This document shows positions 18,761 to 28,115 of a DNA stretch of 64,000 bases, one piece after another. Location: contig WTGQ01000003.1 of the NCBI GenBank assembly GCA_011525365.1, positions 186,001 to 250,000 of the forward strand, in the 5' to 3' direction. Within the stretch, counting starts at the first letter, position 1; the number at the start of each line of letters is the position of its first letter. The notes under the pieces were generated by a model. The model saw nothing but the letters and a program-made list of their open reading frames with translations. It made no database searches and was not told the origin of the DNA. Both the position numbers and the translations under genes were made by a program. The DNA is from Acidobacteriota bacterium (GTDB lineage: Bacteria > Acidobacteriota > Thermoanaerobaculia > Multivoradales > Multivoraceae).

Positions 18761-19957
18761 ATGCATCGTTTCATCCTGATCGGCCTCCTTGGAGGCTTCT
18801 TCGCCGCCGCCGGCGCGGCACAGGACCGGCCTGTCGTCACCGAGGCCGAGTTCCTCTCGGTCCTCGACGAGACCCACCCCGCCGTTCGCGAGAGCGCCGG
18901 GGCCGTGGCGCTCGCGGAGGCCCGTCTGGTGGCGGCCCGGACATTCGACAATCCGGTCGTCGAGGCGGTGCGCGAGGATCCCGCCGGCCCGATCGGCCAG
19001 ACCGACGTTCTCGTTTCCTGGAAGATACCGGACGCCGCGCGCGGTCCGGAGATCGAGGCCCGCGAAAGCGCGGTCGGCGCTGCCCGCCGTCGCCTGGCGT
19101 TCGACCTGCTGGGCTATCGCCTGGCGATGAGGGAGGCCTACGCCGGTTGGGCCGTGGCCGACGCGCGGCGGCAACGACTAACGCTCCAGGCCGAGCGGGT
19201 CGGGTCGCTTGCGCAACGTGAGGCCGTTCGCGCGGAGAGGGGGGAAGCGTCCGGACTCGAAGCCCGCCGGCTGGGTTTGGCGGCCGCCACGCTGCGATCC
19301 CGCGTCGCGCTCGCCGCCGGGGCGAGCGAACGCGCCAGAGCCGAAGCGGCCGCCTGGCATTCCGGCCTGCCGGCGGACGCGCGGCCGGTTCTGCCCGAAC
19401 TGCCGGCCGCGCCTTCGCTGGACGGGGCCGATGCCCGGGTGCGCGCCGCGGAGGCGGACCTGGCGGCGGCCGAACTGGCAGAGCTTGCCACCCGCCCGAT
19501 CTTCGCGTCGCCTGAAGTCACACTGGGCTGGCGGCGGCAGGATCTGACGCCCGGCGCCGTCGACGGGCCGATCTTCGGTGTTGCCTGGTCGGTGCCGCTC
19601 TTCGATCGGCGGCAGGCGGCGCGGCAGAGCGCGGGCGCCTCGCTGGAGGCCGCTCGGGCAAGGTTCGAACTTGCAGAGCGCGAGTCGACCGCGGCGCGCT
19701 CCGCGGCGAGAAGCAACTTCGCGCGACTTGCCGACGCCCTCGCCGAGGCCCGCGAGGAAGTCGGCGCCACGGAGCGAATGCTGGACGGTGAGGAGGCGGC
19801 CTTCCGCCAGGGGGAAGCGGGCTTGACCGATCTGCTGGAGACGCACCGTTCGGTGACTGAGGCGGAACTGGCGGTGCTCGATCTGCACGAGGCGGCGTTG
19901 GCGGCGCACCGGGAGCTGGAACTGTTGGCGGCTAGCCGGGAGGGCCCGGGGTCATGA
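18761..19957 (+). CDS. TolC family outer-membrane efflux protein (CzcC-like)
   Basis: A 398-residue outer-membrane factor with a signal peptide ending GAA-Q. It has two long helical, Ala/Glu/Arg-rich halves typical of the TolC coiled-coil hairpin (residues about 40-190 and 215-390), with the GxxxP-containing turns DNPVVEAV and SPEVTLGW. The start ATG follows AAAGGAG. Its stop overlaps the adaptor start (ATGA). With the next two genes it forms a complete tripartite RND pump. Confidence 0.9.
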   Translation: MHRFILIGLLGGFFAAAGAAQDRPVVTEAEFLSVLDETHPAVRESAGAVALAEARLVAARTFDNPVVEAVREDPAGPIGQTDVLVSWKIPDAARGPEIEARESAVGAARRRLAFDLLGYRLAMREAYAGWAVADARRQRLTLQAERVGSLAQREAVRAERGEASGLEARRLGLAAATLRSRVALAAGASERARAEAAAWHSGLPADARPVLPELPAAPSLDGADARVRAAEADLAAAELAELATRPIFASPEVTLGWRRQDLTPGAVDGPIFGVAWSVPLFDRRQAARQSAGASLEAARARFELAERESTAARSAARSNFARLADALAEAREEVGATERMLDGEEAAFRQGEAGLTDLLETHRSVTEAELAVLDLHEAALAAHRELELLAASREGPGS

Positions 19958-21552
19958 GGTGGGGTTACAAAGCCGGCCAGAAGGCCGGCGCACCGACAGG
20001 ACGCCGGCGCACCCAGTGTGTGGCGGTGCTGGTGCTCATCGGGTGTGCCAGTACTCCGCCCGCCGAAGAGCACGATCATGTCCACGAGAGCTGGTCGGTC
20101 ACCGCCCTCGGCGAACGGTTCGAGGTCTTCCCCGAGATCGACGCTCTGGCGGAAGGCCACACGGCGATGGCGCACACGCACGTCACGCGGCTGGCCGACT
20201 TCGCACCGCTGGCCGAGGGAACCGTCGAGATCGTCCTTGTCGACGGGTCCGGCGAGCAGGTCTTCCGCGCGGACCAACCCGGCGTTCCAGGGATCTTCGA
20301 CATCGAGCTTGCGCCGCAACGTGCGGGCGAGGCGGCTCTGCTCTTCCGGATCGACGACGGGAACGGGATCGAGGAGATCCCGGGAGGCCGGGTTCTCGTC
20401 GGCACGGCGGACCAGGCGGAAGGCCTCGTCGAGGCGCCATCGCTCCCCGCCGGGCAGGACGGCGGCGAGCCCGTCTCGTTCGGGAAGGAACAGCAGTGGC
20501 AGGGCGGCTTCGCGGCCGCCTGGGTGCGGGAGGGCCGCCTGGCCCGGAGCGTCGTTGGCGTCGCCTCCTTCCGTCCGCCGGCGGGCGGCGAGAGCACGGT
20601 CACCGCGCGGGTCGACGGCGTCGTCCAGCCTCCCGCGGGTGCCCGCTCCTGGCCGTTCGTCGGCCGCCGTGTCGAACGGAACGATCCCCTGTTCCGGGTG
20701 GTTCCGCTGGTCGCCTCGGAGCGGAGCCTGGCCACCCTTGAAGGGGAGCTCGAGGCGCTGGCGACGGAACTGGAGAGCTCGCGGTCGCGAAGCGCGCGGT
20801 TGCGAGAACTCCTGGCCCTCGAAGCGGTGAGCGAGCGCGAGGTCGAGGAGGCGGGCGTCCGCGCCCGGACGCTCGAAGCGCGGCACCGGGCGGCGGAACG
20901 GGACCTCGAGTCGGCCCGTGCCTCGCGCGAAGGCGGAGCCGACGGCGCCGGCATCTCGCCGCGGGCCCCGTTCTCCGGCCGGATCGCAGCCGTCACCACG
21001 ACGCCCGGGGCGACGGTCTCCGCCGGGGACGCCCTCGCGCGGCTCGTGCGGACCGACGTGGTGTGGATCGAGGTCGCCCTGCCTCCCCAGGACGCGCGGC
21101 GGCTCATGGACGCGGGCCTGCGCGGTCTGGTGCTCGACGACCCGGAGAGCGGGCCGGTGCGGGTCGAAGGCGACCTCTCCCTCGTCTCGGTCTCGCCGGA
21201 ACTCTCGCCGCGCACCGGCACCGTAACCGTCTTGCTCGAGGCCCCCGGCATCGCCGGCACCGGCTTCGCCCTCGGCTCGACCGTCGCGGCGCAGGTGCTG
21301 ATGGCCGGCGAGGAGAGCGGCATCGTCGTGCCCGCGTCGGCCCTGGTCGACGACGGCGGCGTGCCGGTCGTCTTCCTGCAACTTTCCGGCGAGGACTTCC
21401 AGCGGCAGACCGTGACCGTGCTCGGCCGGCAGGGGGACCGGGTGCTGGTGGCCGGGCTGACTCCCGGCCAGCGCCTGGTGACCCGCGGCGGGGACGCCAT
21501 CCGTCGTTCATCCCTCATGGCGAGCGGCGAAGCTCACGGCCACGTCCACTGA
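19954..21552 (+). CDS. RND efflux periplasmic adaptor lipoprotein (CzcB/CusB-like)
   Basis: A 532-residue membrane-fusion protein. The lipobox VLIGC predicts lipidation at Cys31. An N-terminal His-containing domain (EEHDHVHESW, GHTAMAHTHV) precedes the canonical adaptor: lipoyl/barrel halves around a helical hairpin (residues about 250-330) and PRAPFSGRIAAVTTTPGATV. The C-terminus ends GEAHGHVH, a further potential metal ligand tail. Residues 7-22 are encoded by a REP-like repeat, giving a positively charged signal n-region. The ATG overlaps the TolC-like stop. GTG 20020 would leave too short a signal. Confidence 0.9.
   Translation: MRWGYKAGQKAGAPTGRRRTQCVAVLVLIGCASTPPAEEHDHVHESWSVTALGERFEVFPEIDALAEGHTAMAHTHVTRLADFAPLAEGTVEIVLVDGSGEQVFRADQPGVPGIFDIELAPQRAGEAALLFRIDDGNGIEEIPGGRVLVGTADQAEGLVEAPSLPAGQDGGEPVSFGKEQQWQGGFAAAWVREGRLARSVVGVASFRPPAGGESTVTARVDGVVQPPAGARSWPFVGRRVERNDPLFRVVPLVASERSLATLEGELEALATELESSRSRSARLRELLALEAVSEREVEEAGVRARTLEARHRAAERDLESARASREGGADGAGISPRAPFSGRIAAVTTTPGATVSAGDALARLVRTDVVWIEVALPPQDARRLMDAGLRGLVLDDPESGPVRVEGDLSLVSVSPELSPRTGTVTVLLEAPGIAGTGFALGSTVAAQVLMAGEESGIVVPASALVDDGGVPVVFLQLSGEDFQRQTVTVLGRQGDRVLVAGLTPGQRLVTRGGDAIRRSSLMASGEAHGHVH
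19972..20022 (+). repeat. REP-like palindromic repeat, copy B, inside the adaptor coding sequence
   Basis: Core GCCGGCC-AGAA-GGCCGGC at 19972-19989, followed by GCACCGACAGG, ACGCCG and GCGCACCCAGTGTGTG. This matches the reverse complement of copy A apart from the inserted ACGCCG. The repeat is read without a stop as AGQKAGAPTGRRRTQC, residues 7-22 of the adaptor. Confidence 0.85.
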
Positions 21553-21562
21553 AGGCGGCGGA

Positions 21563-24500
21563 GTGGGACCCCTCGAGCGACTGCTTCGATTCTCCCTGCG
21601 CCACCGCCTGCTGGTGGTGGCGGGGGCCGCGCTCCTCACCGTGGTCGGCGCGGCGTGGATCCTGAACCTGCCGGTCGACATCTTCCCCGACCTCTCGGCC
21701 CCGACCGTGACCGTGATCACCGAGGCCCCGGGAAAGGCCGCGGAGGAGGTCGAGCTCCTCGTGACCTACGCGGTGGAATCCGCGATCAACGGATCGCCGG
21801 GCGTGCGGAGGCTGCGTTCGATCTCCGCCGACGGGATCTCGGTGGCCTGGGTCGAGTTCGACTGGGGCACCGACATCTACCGCGCCCGCCAGGTCGTCAG
21901 CGAGCGGCTGCAGCGCGTCGATCTCCCGGCCCAGGCGGAGAGGCCCCAACTCGGTCCGATCTCCTCGATCATGGGCGAGATCACGTTCATCGCGATGACA
22001 ACGGCACCGGTGGAGGAAGGCGGCGTCAGCGGCATGGAACTCCGCCGCGTCGCCGAGACGGTCGTGCGCCGCAACCTCCTGTCGCTTCCGGGCGTCTCCC
22101 ACGTGGTCCCCATCGGCGGCGAACGGCGGCAGCTTCAGGTCACGGTGCGGCCGACCGCCCTGGCCCAGAACGGCTTGCCCCTCGCCGACGTCGTCGACGC
22201 CGTGGCGAAGTCCAGCCGCAGCCTTGCCGCGGGCTTTCACGTGGAGGCCGGCGAGGAGCACATCGTCCGCGTGCGCAGCCGGGCACGCACTCCGGACGAG
22301 GTTGCCGCGGCCGTCGTGCGGGTCGACGGCGGGATCCCGTTGCGGGTCGGGGACGTGGCGGAGGTTGAGTGGGGGCCGGCGCCGGCGCGCGGCACCGGTT
22401 CCTACCGCAACCGGCCGGCGGTCATCCTGTCGGTGCAGAAGCAACCGGGCGCGAACACGCTGGACCTGACCCGCGCCATCGATGACACGCTCGCCCGGCT
22501 GCAGCCGGTGCTGCCGCAGGGCGTTGTGCTCGAGAGCGAGAACTTCCGCCAGGCCGACTTCATCCAGGTGGCGATCGGCAACGTCGCCGAAGCGCTCCGT
22601 GACGGGGCGATCCTCGTCATCGTCATCCTGGCGCTCTTCCTCGGCAGCGTCCGCACCACGTTCATTTCGGCGTTCGCGATCCCGCTCTCCCTGGTCACCG
22701 GCATCCTCGTGATCGCCGCCTTCGGGCTGCAGATCGACACGATGACGCTCGGCGGCCTCTCGATCGCCATCGGGCTGCTGGTGGACGACGCGATCATCGC
22801 GATCGAGAACATCTTCCGCAGGATGCGGGACGAACGACGCCTGCCGGAGGGCGAGCGCCGGCCGGCCGAAGAGGTCGTCGCGGCCGCGACGCGGGAAGTG
22901 CTGAGCCCGATCCTCCTCGCCACGCTGATCGTCGTCCTGGTCTTCGTGCCGATCTTCTTCCTGCCGGGGCTGGAGGGTCGCCTGCTGCGGCCGCTCGGCC
23001 TCGCCTTCATCGCCGCGCTCGCCGCCTCCCTGGTGGTGGCGTTGACGGTGACGCCGGTGCTCGCCGTGCTGTTCCTGGGCCGGGCGCGGTCGCTCAGGTC
23101 GCGCCCGCCGTGGCTGCTGCGCGCCTTCCAGTGGGCCTACTCGCCGACTCTCGACTGGTGCTTCTCGCATCGATGGGCGGTGCTGTCTTCGGCGGCCCTG
23201 CTGGTGGTCGTCGCGGCGGCGCTCCTGCCCGGCCTGGGTCGCAGCTTCCTGCCGGCCTTCAACGAGGGGTCGCTCACCGTGTCGGTGGTCAGCCCGCCCG
23301 GGATCCCGCTCGCCGAGAGCGATCGGCTGGGCAGCCGGGTCGAGGAGGCGCTGCTCACCTTCCCGGAGGTCGTCTCGACCAGCCGGCGCACCGGCCGCGC
23401 GGAGAAGGACGAACACGTCCAGGGCGTCAACGCCTCCGAGATGGAGGTCGTGCTGGCGCCGCTCGAAGACGGCCGCTCGAAGGACGAACTGGTCGCGGAG
23501 ATGCGCCGCGCGGTGGCCGGGATACCGGCGGTTACGGTCTCCTTCGGGCAGCCGATCAGCCACCGGATCGACCACATGATCTCGGGCTCCCGGACGAACC
23601 TGGCGGTGAAGGTCGAAGGACCCGATCTGGCGGTGTTGCGGACGCTGGCCGCGCGGATCGAACAGGTCCTGGCGGCCGTGGCCGGCATCGTCGACCTGTC
23701 GAACCAGGAGCAGTCGCCGGTGCCCCAGATGGTCGTCGACTTCGACCGCACGGCGATGGCCCGGTACGGGTTGAGCCTCGCGGACCTCGGCGGGGCCGTG
23801 GAGGCCCTGTTTCAGGGCGTCGTCGTCGGTGAGATCGTGGAGGAGGGCCTGGCGTCCGACGTCGCCGTCCGGTTGCCGCCGGGCCTGCGGGCCCAACCAG
23901 ACCGGGTCGCGGCCCTGCCCGTCTCGACGCCGGCAGGGGACCTGATCCGCCTGGGCGCGGTCGCCGAGGTGCGGCACGCTCTCGGCCCGTCCCTCATCCG
24001 GCGCGAGAACGCGCAACGGGTGGCGATGGTGACCGCCAACGTCACCGGTGCCGATCTCGTCGGCACGGTCGAGCGCGCCCAGGCCGCGGTCGAGGCCGAA
24101 GTCGATCTGCCGGCCGGCTACCTGGTGACCTTCGGCGGGCAGTTCGAGGAAGCGGGCCGGCGCGTCTACACGATGGGCCTGCTGGTCGTGCTCATCCTGG
24201 TCGGGATGTACGGCCTGCTCTACCTCGAGTTCGGCAGCCACCGCGACACCCTGGCGATGCTGGTCAACGTGCCGCTGGCCCTGGTCGGCGGCGTCGTCGC
24301 GGTGGCGCTGGGCGGCGGCGTCCTGTCGCTGGCGACCGTGGTCGGCTTCGTCACCCTGTTCGGGATCGCGACCCGCAACGGCGTGCTGCTGGTCAGCAAC
24401 TACCGGCGGCTGCTCGGCGAGGGGCTGTCGCTGCACGCCGCCGTGCGGCGTGGTTCGGAGGAGCGGATGCCACCCATTTTGATGACGGCGCTGACGGCCG

Positions 24501-24649
24501 GGCTGGCGCTGGTGCCGCTCGTGTTGGGCGCGGGCGAGCCGGGCAACGAGATCCTGAGTCCGATGGCCCAGGTCATCCTCGGCGGGCTGTTGACGTCGAC
24601 GTTCCTCAACCTGGTGGTGGTGCCGGTGCTCTACGCTAGGAAGTCATGA
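21563..24649 (+). CDS. RND heavy-metal efflux permease (CzcA/CusA family)
   Basis: A 1028-residue inner-membrane pump of the HME-RND family. Features are TM1 after RFSLRHRLLVV, VDIFPDLSAPTV, the porter segment VEFDWGTDIYRARQVV, and TM4 motif AIGLLVDDAIIAIENIFRR. The second half repeats the architecture, ending with AGEPGNEILSPMAQVILGGL. The GTG start follows AAGGCGGCGGA. The metal is not certain: the TM4 motif VDDAIIAIEN is neither the classical CzcA zinc pattern nor the CusA copper pattern. The stop overlaps the DUF885 start. Confidence 0.94.
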   Translation: MGPLERLLRFSLRHRLLVVAGAALLTVVGAAWILNLPVDIFPDLSAPTVTVITEAPGKAAEEVELLVTYAVESAINGSPGVRRLRSISADGISVAWVEFDWGTDIYRARQVVSERLQRVDLPAQAERPQLGPISSIMGEITFIAMTTAPVEEGGVSGMELRRVAETVVRRNLLSLPGVSHVVPIGGERRQLQVTVRPTALAQNGLPLADVVDAVAKSSRSLAAGFHVEAGEEHIVRVRSRARTPDEVAAAVVRVDGGIPLRVGDVAEVEWGPAPARGTGSYRNRPAVILSVQKQPGANTLDLTRAIDDTLARLQPVLPQGVVLESENFRQADFIQVAIGNVAEALRDGAILVIVILALFLGSVRTTFISAFAIPLSLVTGILVIAAFGLQIDTMTLGGLSIAIGLLVDDAIIAIENIFRRMRDERRLPEGERRPAEEVVAAATREVLSPILLATLIVVLVFVPIFFLPGLEGRLLRPLGLAFIAALAASLVVALTVTPVLAVLFLGRARSLRSRPPWLLRAFQWAYSPTLDWCFSHRWAVLSSAALLVVVAAALLPGLGRSFLPAFNEGSLTVSVVSPPGIPLAESDRLGSRVEEALLTFPEVVSTSRRTGRAEKDEHVQGVNASEMEVVLAPLEDGRSKDELVAEMRRAVAGIPAVTVSFGQPISHRIDHMISGSRTNLAVKVEGPDLAVLRTLAARIEQVLAAVAGIVDLSNQEQSPVPQMVVDFDRTAMARYGLSLADLGGAVEALFQGVVVGEIVEEGLASDVAVRLPPGLRAQPDRVAALPVSTPAGDLIRLGAVAEVRHALGPSLIRRENAQRVAMVTANVTGADLVGTVERAQAAVEAEVDLPAGYLVTFGGQFEEAGRRVYTMGLLVVLILVGMYGLLYLEFGSHRDTLAMLVNVPLALVGGVVAVALGGGVLSLATVVGFVTLFGIATRNGVLLVSNYRRLLGEGLSLHAAVRRGSEERMPPILMTALTAGLALVPLVLGAGEPGNEILSPMAQVILGGLLTSTFLNLVVVPVLYARKS

Positions 24650-26409
24650 GCCACCTGGCCCGCCTCGCCGCCGCCCTCGCCTTTCCCCTCCTGGCCGCCT
24701 GCAACGTCGAGATCTCCGTCGACGCCGACGCGGACCTCATCGCCGCCGCCGGCGACGAGTACCTGGAGTTCGTCGCCGCCCGCGACCCGTACCTCAAGTT
24801 CCGGCGCGGGGAGAAGGTGGAGGACTTCCCGGACTGGACGCTCGAAGCCGCCGAGGCGGACGCGGCGTTCGCCCAGGACCTGCTCGAGCGGCTGGCCGGC
24901 GTCGACGAGGAGGCGGTCGACCACGAGGACTGGATCTCGCTGCGGCTGCTGCGCTGGAACCTCGGCATGCTGGTCGAGGCGCCGGTGCACTACTGGGCGG
25001 ACTTCAACATCACGCCCTACGCGGCCGGCGGCTTCAGCCTGAACATCCTCCACCAGGTGCTCGGTGCCGCTCCGGTCGAAGCCGACGAGGACCGCGCCCA
25101 CTACTTCCATCTGCTCGACGAGTACGCCCAGGGGATCGGCCAACTCGCCGACAAGGTCGCCGGGCAGAAGGAGCGCGGCATCTACCTGCCGAAGGCTCAG
25201 GTCCCGGCCGTGGTCGGGATGTTCGAGGGCTACCGGAGTCGCCTCGAGGAGCTGTTCGTACCTGCCGCCGACCGCGCCGGCGAGGAGGCCGACGACTTCC
25301 TGGACCAGGTTCGCGAGGCGGTCGAAACCGGAATCGACGCGCAGTTCAGCCGCCTGGTCACCGAACTGGGCGACGACTACCTGGAGGCGGCGCCGGAACA
25401 GGTCGGACTGTCGGAGGTGCCCGGCGGCCGCGAGCTCTACGTCCACCGGGTGCGGTCGAACACGACGACGGACCTCACGCCCGAGGAGATCCACCAGCTC
25501 GGCCTGGAACAAGTCGCGCAGATCGAAGCGGAACTGGCGGCGTTGCGCGAGGAGATCGGCTTCGAGGCCACGTCCGAAGAGACCGCGATGAAGGAGTTCC
25601 TGGACCAGGTCCGCGCCGACCCGCGCTTCATCGCCGCGTCGCCCGAGGAGGTCGAGGAGCGCTACATGGGCTACATCGAGAAGATCGAGCCCCACATCGC
25701 CGACTACTTCGACGTGCTGCCGGAGGCGCCCTACGGCGTCCGCCGCCTCGATCCGACGTCGGAGGCGACGATGACCTTCGGCGTCTACCAGCTTCCGACG
25801 TCCGTCAACCCGCGCGGCGAGTACCGCTACAACGGTTCCGACCTCGAGAACCGCTCCCTGTTCTCGGCGCAGGGGCTGATCTACCACGAGCTGATCCCCG
25901 GCCATCACTTCCAGCTCGCGCTGGCCAACGAGCGCGAGGACCTGCCCCGGTTCCGCCGCGAGACGATCGGCTACGGCGCCTTCACCGAGGGCTGGGCCGA
26001 ATACGCCGCCAACCTCGGCAAGGAGATGGGCGTCTACGAGAATGCCTACGACCTCTACGGCCGCCTGGTCATGGAGATGTTCATCTCCTGCCGCCTGGTG
26101 CTCGACACCGGCATGAACCATTTCGGCTGGGACCTCGAGCGCGCCCGCGAGTACATGAGCGCCCGCGTCGTCTACTCCGACGTCGAGGTCGCCACGGAAC
26201 TGCTGCGCTACTCAGCCGACATCCACGGCCAGGCGCTGGCCTACCGCATCGGCAACCTGGAGATCCTCCGCCTGCGCCGGAAGGCCGAGGAAGCGCTAGG
26301 CGACCGCTTCGACATCAAGGCCTTCCACGCCGCCGTGATCGGCAGCGGCGCCATGCCGATGGTCGTGCTGGAAGAGCACATCGACTGGTGGATCGAACAG
26401 CAGGGGTAA
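24646..26409 (+). CDS. DUF885 family metallopeptidase-like lipoprotein
   Basis: A 587-residue lipoprotein (lipobox LLAAC). DUF885 proteins are helical and resemble gluzincin peptidases. The zinc-like motif HELIPGHH is at residues 414-421, followed by the downstream helix with TEGWAEYA that would supply the Glu ligand. Peptide hydrolysis is inferred from the motif. Its ATG overlaps the efflux permease stop (ATGA), placing it in the metal-export operon, an unusual association. Confidence 0.9.
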   Translation: MSHLARLAAALAFPLLAACNVEISVDADADLIAAAGDEYLEFVAARDPYLKFRRGEKVEDFPDWTLEAAEADAAFAQDLLERLAGVDEEAVDHEDWISLRLLRWNLGMLVEAPVHYWADFNITPYAAGGFSLNILHQVLGAAPVEADEDRAHYFHLLDEYAQGIGQLADKVAGQKERGIYLPKAQVPAVVGMFEGYRSRLEELFVPAADRAGEEADDFLDQVREAVETGIDAQFSRLVTELGDDYLEAAPEQVGLSEVPGGRELYVHRVRSNTTTDLTPEEIHQLGLEQVAQIEAELAALREEIGFEATSEETAMKEFLDQVRADPRFIAASPEEVEERYMGYIEKIEPHIADYFDVLPEAPYGVRRLDPTSEATMTFGVYQLPTSVNPRGEYRYNGSDLENRSLFSAQGLIYHELIPGHHFQLALANEREDLPRFRRETIGYGAFTEGWAEYAANLGKEMGVYENAYDLYGRLVMEMFISCRLVLDTGMNHFGWDLERAREYMSARVVYSDVEVATELLRYSADIHGQALAYRIGNLEILRLRRKAEEALGDRFDIKAFHAAVIGSGAMPMVVLEEHIDWWIEQQG

Positions 26410-26456
26410 GCCGGGCGGTATTCTCCTCCGCACCACACCAAAGAGGAGGATCTGCC

Positions 26457-27272
26457 ATGCCCCGACCCCGAACCACCTGCGCCATCTTCGCGACCTTCCT
26501 GATTGCCGTCGCCTTTCTGGCGTGTCAGACCGACACAGCCGACGATGCGGCCGCCGAAGCCGACATGGACGCCGAGCACGAAGAAAGCGCGGAAAGCCAC
26601 GAGGTCCACTGGTCCTACGAAGGCGACACCGGCCCCGCCATGTGGGGCTCCCTCGACCCGTCCTTCGCGGCCTGCGACGACGGTACGCGGCAGTCGCCTG
26701 TGGACATCGCCGGGGCCGTGGACGGCGGGGAGGGCGAACTCGAGATCCGCTGGCAGGCCGGCGACGCCGAGGTGATCGACAACGGCCACACCATCGTGGT
26801 CAACGTGGCGGAGGGAAGCGCCATCAGCCTGGAGGGAAGGGAGTTCGCGCTGCTGCAGTTCCACTTCCACCATCCCAGCGAGCACACCGTGGAGGGAAGC
26901 GCCGCCCCGATCGATATCCACTTCGTGCATGCCGCCGGAGAAGGTGATCTGGCGGTGATCGGAGTGTTCCTGGAGGCAGGCGAGGCCGACCCGACCATCC
27001 AGAGCATCTGGGATGCGATTCCGCCCGTCGGCGAGTCGCCCGGAGCACTGGCGGCGCTCGATCCGCGCGCCTTGCTGCCGGAGGGAGGCAGCCACTACCG
27101 CTACCCCGGTTCGCTGACGACGCCGGGCTGCTCGGAGATCGTCAGTTGGGTGGTGATGACCGATTCGATCGCGGTTTCCCAGGAGCAGATCGACGCGTTC
27201 GCGGCCATCTATCCGATGAACGCGCGGCCGGTGCAGCCCCTGAACGAACGGACGATTGAACTGCGGCAGTAG
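26457..27272 (+). CDS. Alpha-class carbonic anhydrase, lipoprotein
   Basis: A 271-residue exported zinc enzyme hydrating CO2. The lipobox gives Cys23, followed by an acidic, His-containing linker. The alpha-CA domain has SPVDI (the usual QSPI/V), zinc ligands His136 and His138 in LLQFHFHHPSEH and His155 in IDIHFVH, and the C-terminal SLTTPGCSE and PLN. All key residues are present. It follows the DUF885 gene by 47 bases with its own AAGAGGAGG ribosome site, so it may share the efflux transcript. Confidence 0.95.
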   Translation: MPRPRTTCAIFATFLIAVAFLACQTDTADDAAAEADMDAEHEESAESHEVHWSYEGDTGPAMWGSLDPSFAACDDGTRQSPVDIAGAVDGGEGELEIRWQAGDAEVIDNGHTIVVNVAEGSAISLEGREFALLQFHFHHPSEHTVEGSAAPIDIHFVHAAGEGDLAVIGVFLEAGEADPTIQSIWDAIPPVGESPGALAALDPRALLPEGGSHYRYPGSLTTPGCSEIVSWVVMTDSIAVSQEQIDAFAAIYPMNARPVQPLNERTIELRQ

Positions 27273-27293
27273 AGCGAAGCTCGTGGCGGCCAC

Positions 27294-28115
27294 ATGACGC
27301 CGAAGCTCCATCCGCTCAACCGGGGCTTCCGCTGGGAGCACGGAGGCGGCCCCTACCGGCGCATCTCTTCCGCGCAGGCCCGCCAGTGGAGCGAGCAGGG
27401 CTTCTTCGTGCTGGAGGACGCGGTCGAGCCGACCACGCTCGAGCGCCTCATCGCCGAGATCGACCCCTGGGAGGCCAGGACCGAAGCGGCGCTCCGCGAA
27501 CTGCCTCAGGGGCGTCGTTTCATCAATCGCGCCGACGAGATCACCTTCACCGTCCACCTGGTGCTGCGCTCGGTTTTCTTGCGCGACTTCTGTGCCGGAC
27601 CACTCTTTCGTGATCTCGCCTGGGACCTGGTGAGCCCCGACGTTCGGCTCTACTGGGACCAGGCAGTCTACAAGAAGCCGAGCGTTCCAGCCCCCTTTCC
27701 GTGGCATCAGGACAACGGCTACGGCTTCCTCGACCCGCAGGCCTATCTCACCTGCTGGATCGCACTGACCGACGCCACCACCAGCAACGGCTGCCCCCGG
27801 GTGCTTCCGGGACTGCATCGCCACGGCACCCTGGAGCACTGGACCACCGATCTCGGCTACTGCTGCGCGGACGAGGACGCTGAAGGGATCGCCGCACCGG
27901 CAAGAGCCGGCAGCATCGTCGTCTTCTCCTCACTTACGCCGCATGCGACGGGGCCGAATCTCACCTCCGAGGTCCGCAAGGCCTACATCGTGCAGCTCGC
28001 CCCCGACGGGGCACGTCGCATGGAGCCCGACGGGAACGCCGGCGGCTACCGGCCCGTTCTCCAGAACGACCCGGATCGACAGTTCTCCATCCTCAGAAGC
28101 GGACGCCGACCTTGA
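27294..28115 (+). CDS. Phytanoyl-CoA dioxygenase (PhyH) family protein
   Basis: A 273-residue Fe(II)/2-oxoglutarate oxygenase. The facial triad is seen as PWHQDNGYGF (His and Asp) and LTPHATGPN (distal His). The preceding helix and QGFFVLEDAVEP opening are typical of PhyH. The substrate is unknown. It starts 21 bases after the carbonic anhydrase stop. Its 3' end overlaps the end of the convergent TonB-dependent receptor gene by 23 bases. Confidence 0.92.
   Translation: MTPKLHPLNRGFRWEHGGGPYRRISSAQARQWSEQGFFVLEDAVEPTTLERLIAEIDPWEARTEAALRELPQGRRFINRADEITFTVHLVLRSVFLRDFCAGPLFRDLAWDLVSPDVRLYWDQAVYKKPSVPAPFPWHQDNGYGFLDPQAYLTCWIALTDATTSNGCPRVLPGLHRHGTLEHWTTDLGYCCADEDAEGIAAPARAGSIVVFSSLTPHATGPNLTSEVRKAYIVQLAPDGARRMEPDGNAGGYRPVLQNDPDRQFSILRSGRRP

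Noticed and set aside
21515..24436. 973-codon minus-strand frame opposite the RND permease
   Set aside because: Composition dominated by Arg, Asp, Gln and His as expected for the antisense of a hydrophobic pump; no recognisable domain.
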